Shown: positions 58,110-64,000 of the stretch, piece by piece | Numbering within the stretch: the first letter of the stretch is position 1 | How the letters are laid out: each line of letters begins with the position of its first letter | DNA from: Paucilactobacillus kaifaensis | GTDB lineage: Bacteria > Bacillota > Bacilli > Lactobacillales > Lactobacillaceae | Length of the DNA stretch: 64,000 nt | Direction: 5' to 3' | NCBI RefSeq assembly: GCF_005405145.1 | Contig: NZ_BJDM01000009.1 | Location: forward strand, 1 to 64,000 | The notes under the pieces: generated by a model | Databases searched by the model: none | What the model saw: only the letters and a program-made list of their open reading frames with translations | Told to the model about the DNA's origin: nothing | Translations under genes and position numbers: made by a program

Positions 58110-60470
58110 TTAACCAAATTTTTGTGTTTCTCTGTTAAACAATACTTTATTTTGCTTGAGTTTTATCTCACTACCATCAGACAGATTAATATATTTTTGT
58201 GGATAGGGTGCAAAGCTTTCGATTTCATACAAAGTGGCACTCTTTGCTGTGGCCTTGCCATTCACAACCTGGACTTCACCGTCACGCTCATAAATATAAG
58301 TTTCTTGACCAAAACCATTGAGGTAAGCTACCAGCTCTTCTCCCATATCCCAATCATCTTCACCTGTATACCCATCCGGAAACAGTTTTGAAAAAATACC
58401 GCCGTCGGCAGCAAAGATTGATTGGCCAAACCGATTTCTGGAGAGATCAGGGCGATTAAGATTTGGCCCAGCGATACTATAAGTAGATGCCGCCTCACCT
58501 GGTTTCAGATGACGATCCGTTGCAGTTGCATTCGAATCATACATATAAAGTACTGCAACCGTGCCACGATAAGCTGCTTCCACCAGTTTTGCGTCTTTTA
58601 ATTCACGACCCGCGATTAATGCTGAAGCTGCGGTTACACCACCCCATAATGAATGAATCATATATGATAATGCTTCCCACCAGCGGTCTGGGCTCTGAGC
58701 ACGAAAGTCATTACTAAACCCAATGTTTGCTTTCAGCAGTTCGCCATAAATTTTTGCAGCATCTTTTTGGCCGGCTAAGGCCAATGCTCCCGCAGCCGGC
58801 CCGAAACCAGCATTATCAAAAAAGTGTTCGGTCATTGCAGCAGATAGTTGCTTGCTTTGTGCCGCAATTCGAGTAGTGGCAGCTTGCCAAGACGCTGATA
58901 TTTCTTCATACTCACTTTCGAGATTATTTTTCTTCAAATCTTGCAGTAAATCATCGATATATAAGAAATATTGCCCTAACATTTGGGCTTCCGATTTACC
59001 TCGCTCATTATCATGAAAATCAGGATTAACGCGGACATCAAATACCTGTGCGGCCCAAATCAAGTAGTCTTTGGGTGAGTACAATTGCAGATGTTTTTGA
59101 TCACACTGTGACAACAAGTAGAATAGATGCGCAATGTACTCTAAATCCATTACCCGATAAAATTCACCATATAACTTACGTGGTTGCTTAAAGTCACCAT
59201 CGACAAACCATCTAGGCCGCACGTACTTAACCGCACTCTCCTCAACCTGCCTAATTTTATCAGCAATGTTTTCTGTTTGCGGATCCAACAAGCACTCTTG
59301 AATAACAAACGTCATTTTTCCTAATGATTCGCCCTGATTTGAAACCGGGCCAAAACTATATGGTTGTTTGCCAGTGGGTCCAGTATATGAATGGCTGGAA
59401 ATGTAATCAGCCCGATTGCGTAATAACTGTTTAACCGAATTTAATTTATTGAACACCAGCATATCTTGTTTGCCATCTTTAAAAGTAATGACAACTTGAT
59501 GTTCACCATAATGACTGACTTCGTATTCAAGTCGACCATGTAATACTTGGGCTGTTAAGTTACGTTCAACCACTTTTCCAGCTACAAAACAGCGATCACA
59601 CACTGAAGCAATATTTTTAATATTATCAGCATCTATTTGAATAACTTGTGGTTGCTTGGCTGTCACCATCGGTAGTGATTTAATTATCGGATGTCCTAAT
59701 GATTTAGCTACTTCATAAAAATTACTTTGATCACTAAAAGGTGCGATACAAAATCCCCATTCTCTAGTCTCATCTGCATCTAAATTAATCCCCGCTTGTG
59801 AATAAATCCAATCATGCTTTGGCCCATTAGTTTGCGGATAGCCACCTGCTAAAATAATTTGATGAAACAACATGCCATCGAGTGAGGGCGAAACATTTTC
59901 AAAAAAGCGATTGCTGTATTCATTATAAGTACCAACTGACATTACTTGGCCCTTAGTTTGATAAAGCCCCATATTGGGAGCCGTGTTATCCCGTCTCACT
60001 GCGGCCAACTTGGTAAAATTAGTTGAGATAGATGGAAACACTGCCGTGGACTGATTCGCATTGCGATGAACATTTTTATCCCGATACATTACATATGCAA
60101 GGCTGGCCCAAACACCCAGATTTTCAATTTTGATATTTTTCCCTGTATTATTTATTAGTTCAATATTCCAAGTAAATCCGATTTCATTCGTTGAATATTT
60201 GAGCAGAAACTGAACTTTTTGGATCTCAAAAATCACCGTATTTTCCTGATCAGTATGTTTAACTTGTGGCTGATAATCAATACTATTGTAAGTTTTACCA
60301 TCAATCGTCACTGTGAACTCACCAAATAATTTATCATCATCGTGATAGTTCACTGTGGCTAAATAATCTGGATCGATTAACCAATTCATATGGCTTTTAT
60401 CACTTTTTAAACTAAGCAGTGTCAAAGCACCACGTTCATTTTGTTTCACTGAAAATAAATTTGAATTCAT
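58110..60470 (-). CDS. Unrecognised 786-residue probable carbohydrate-active enzyme
   Basis: A long soluble protein without signal peptide. The N-terminal ~300 residues look beta-rich (a sugar-domain-like sandwich, with DKLFGEFTVTIDGKTY and IGFTWNIELINNTGKNIKIENLGVWASL). The C-terminal ~400 look helical, as in an (alpha/alpha)6 barrel, with RWFVDGDFKQPRKLYGEFYRVMD, SPDRWWEALSYMIHSLWGGV and EDDWDMGEELVAYL. It may belong to the DUF5695-like proteins, but I cannot confirm that. Context (arabinan genes, cre site, AraC upstream) suggests action on an imported plant-derived oligosaccharide. Candidate acids are the Asp/Glu residues in PDRWWEAL and EDDWDMGEE. ATG at 60470 follows AAAGGAT. Confidence 0.6.
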   Translation of the reverse strand: MNSNLFSVKQNERGALTLLSLKSDKSHMNWLIDPDYLATVNYHDDDKLFGEFTVTIDGKTYNSIDYQPQVKHTDQENTVIFEIQKVQFLLKYSTNEIGFTWNIELINNTGKNIKIENLGVWASLAYVMYRDKNVHRNANQSTAVFPSISTNFTKLAAVRRDNTAPNMGLYQTKGQVMSVGTYNEYSNRFFENVSPSLDGMLFHQIILAGGYPQTNGPKHDWIYSQAGINLDADETREWGFCIAPFSDQSNFYEVAKSLGHPIIKSLPMVTAKQPQVIQIDADNIKNIASVCDRCFVAGKVVERNLTAQVLHGRLEYEVSHYGEHQVVITFKDGKQDMLVFNKLNSVKQLLRNRADYISSHSYTGPTGKQPYSFGPVSNQGESLGKMTFVIQECLLDPQTENIADKIRQVEESAVKYVRPRWFVDGDFKQPRKLYGEFYRVMDLEYIAHLFYLLSQCDQKHLQLYSPKDYLIWAAQVFDVRVNPDFHDNERGKSEAQMLGQYFLYIDDLLQDLKKNNLESEYEEISASWQAATTRIAAQSKQLSAAMTEHFFDNAGFGPAAGALALAGQKDAAKIYGELLKANIGFSNDFRAQSPDRWWEALSYMIHSLWGGVTAASALIAGRELKDAKLVEAAYRGTVAVLYMYDSNATATDRHLKPGEAASTYSIAGPNLNRPDLSRNRFGQSIFAADGGIFSKLFPDGYTGEDDWDMGEELVAYLNGFGQETYIYERDGEVQVVNGKATAKSATLYEIESFAPYPQKYINLSDGSEIKLKQNKVLFNRETQKFG

Positions 60471-60518
60471 AATTTAAATCCTTTCTGACAGTCGTAGTTA
60501 TAATAATATAGCAATAAT

Positions 60519-60532
60519 TATAACCGCTTTCA
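60519..60532. promoter_or_regulatory. cre-like site before the 786-residue enzyme gene
   Basis: The minus-strand reading TGAAAGCGGTTATA fits 12 of 14 cre positions, 49 bases before the ATG. Confidence 0.55.
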
Positions 60533-60583
60533 TTTTTGAATGAATGCAATTAGTCACCCAACATTTATAAAAACCAACACAGA

Positions 60584-61465
60584 TCATATTTTCTTTTGTT
60601 TGCGAAAAATTTGTGGTGCTAGACCCTTATACTTTTTAAATGACGTTGAAAAATAGTATACATTTTGAAAACCGACGCTATCTGCAATTTCTGATATTGT
60701 AAGGTTCGTATTTAATAGCCTTTTTTCCGCTTCTTCCATCCTGTATCTAACTAAAAATTCTGCGGGTGTCAAACCAATCGTTTGCTTAAGCGCTCGTGAA
60801 ATATAGTTGGGATGAAAATGGAAGACTGCACTCAAATCCTCATTAGTAATTTTTTGGCTGAAATTATCTCGCAAATACCGTTGCAATTTTCCAGACAGTT
60901 CACTTAGCTTAGTTTCTTCTTTCGAATGAACCTGAATAGCTTGCAAAACATCAATAAATAATTGTTGCGAACGCCAAAAACCAAATTTTTGCGGATCTGT
61001 GCTTTCAGCAAAAATTTGACTGACTGTATTTAAGAGTCGCTTGGTGTCAGTCAGTTTGGCATGTTTTAATAAGTGTAACGTCATCGTTGGCGTGAAATAA
61101 TGCAATGTTGGGACTTCTATTAATGACTGCATTGAAATTGGACTAGCCCCTTGTGACCATTTACCGGATACGAAAAAATGGAGCCAGTAATAGGTCGTTT
61201 TTTCTTCAATTGGTTTCCACGAATAATGATGATGTTGCGGTTGTAAAATAAACATTTCACCTTTCCTGACAGTATAATTATTTCCATCCTCAGCAATAAA
61301 TAGGGTACCTTCCGTCATAAACATCAATACAAAGTATTGCAAGTTTGTTCGATTAGGATGACGGTCACCTGAATTAAATGTTACCTTGTTTCCTTCAATA
61401 AATGTAGGCAGCGGTAAACACGAAATAGATATATATTCTTTCAATTTTAAACACCCCAACTCCAT
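60584..61465 (-). CDS. AraC-family regulator with AraC-type sensor domain
   Basis: The N-terminal cupin sensor (FVLMFMTEGTLFIAEDGNNYTVRKGEMFILQPQHHHYSW) and C-terminal double HTH (about the last 95 residues: ITNEDLSAVFHFHPNYISRALKQTIGLTPAEFLVRYRMEEAEKRLL, IADSVGFQNVYYFSTSFKKY) are clear. The start is uncertain: ATG 61465 has a weak AGAAG, while a TTG at 61444 has GGGGTG upstream. It precedes the 786-residue enzyme gene on the same strand and is divergent from the GPH symporter-GH51 genes, so it is the likely activator of either. Confidence 0.85.
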   Translation of the reverse strand: MELGCLKLKEYISISCLPLPTFIEGNKVTFNSGDRHPNRTNLQYFVLMFMTEGTLFIAEDGNNYTVRKGEMFILQPQHHHYSWKPIEEKTTYYWLHFFVSGKWSQGASPISMQSLIEVPTLHYFTPTMTLHLLKHAKLTDTKRLLNTVSQIFAESTDPQKFGFWRSQQLFIDVLQAIQVHSKEETKLSELSGKLQRYLRDNFSQKITNEDLSAVFHFHPNYISRALKQTIGLTPAEFLVRYRMEEAEKRLLNTNLTISEIADSVGFQNVYYFSTSFKKYKGLAPQIFRKQKKI

Positions 61466-61643
61466 TGATGATTTTCTTCTAGAATAAGCCAATTATTATT
61501 TAATTTGCAATTACGTGTGTTTAATTTTATAAACTTTCTGTTATTCATTAGATTCTAAAAAATGATGAAATGCATTAAATTAGGATATGAAAGCGGATTA
61601 GCTTTTAATTGTTGGTATTTTAGGTTATTTTTTTAAGGGTTAA

Positions 61644-61657
61644 TGTAATCGTTTTCA
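61644..61657. promoter_or_regulatory. cre site before the GPH symporter-GH51 operon
   Basis: The minus-strand reading TGAAAACGATTACA fits 13 of 14 cre positions, 56 bases before the symporter start. Confidence 0.7.
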
Positions 61658-61712
61658 AAAATCTTTACTAAATTCCTAAAATCTAGTCAAATTAATGAAT
61701 GGAGGTTTTACC

Positions 61713-64000
<2,288 letters not shown>

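Overview
The window looks like a chromosomal segment of a low-GC member of the Lactobacillaceae. It is AT-rich by eye (composition was not computed) and carries strong AGGAGG-type ribosome sites, a C69 dipeptidase, an ECF-type YkoEDC transporter behind a TPP riboswitch, a GshA-type ligase without a visible partner, and CcpA-type cre sites in front of carbohydrate genes. I see no rRNA, tRNA, CRISPR array, transposase or phage gene. Gene starts were chosen by Shine-Dalgarno position, so many differ from the longest possible frame.

Layout. 1-13000: redox, nucleoside and thiamin-precursor uptake genes, a GshA-like ligase, a Na+/H+ antiporter, two alpha/beta hydrolases, an Xre regulator and a methyltransferase-like protein. 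13000-18740: two unrecognised genes, lipoate ligase, a universal stress protein, a GntR regulator, a YbaK deacylase, a membrane protein with an HExxH motif and an HD hydrolase. 18780-27380: a nearly complete shikimate block. aroE, DAHP synthase, aroB, aroC, aroA, tyrA, aroK and chorismate mutase run on the minus strand, with aroD divergent. 27450-36810: an ArsC-type reductase, an ABC-2 exporter operon with its TetR regulator and tandem operators, a dipeptidase, an MFS/DUF4811 exporter pair, a hydrolase and a CoaA-like kinase. 36835-43145: a LysR gene and an acyl-CoA module (CoA-transferase, FabV-type enoyl-CoA reductase, MaoC hydratase, aquaglyceroporin, crotonase). 43189-48800: a pentose/polyol cluster with a lyxose-isomerase-like cupin, two dehydrogenases, an MFS porter and an AraC regulator. 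48799-64000: an L-arabinose and arabino-oligosaccharide region (araA, araR, GH43, GH51, two sugar symporters, an ArsR-like and an AraC regulator, and a 786-residue unrecognised probable carbohydrate enzyme).

The strongest unusual signal is the leader of the aromatic operon (26072-26413, minus strand). A consensus promoter is followed by a 19-residue leader peptide ending SYYYYWFMK, then mutually exclusive hairpins and two intrinsic terminators before aroE. This reads as ribosome-mediated attenuation sensing tyrosine (with Trp and Phe), in a bacterial group where T-box or protein control is the usual expectation. A second mini-frame with two Trp codons ends directly before the second terminator.

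The acyl-CoA module lacks thiolase and 3-hydroxyacyl-CoA dehydrogenase here. It may therefore reduce an imported hydroxy or enoic acid as an electron sink. A near-identical palindromic motif in front of fabV and the crotonase gene ties the module together. Three long imperfect palindromes of unknown role lie at 22961-23071, 32934-33015 and 49955-50104.
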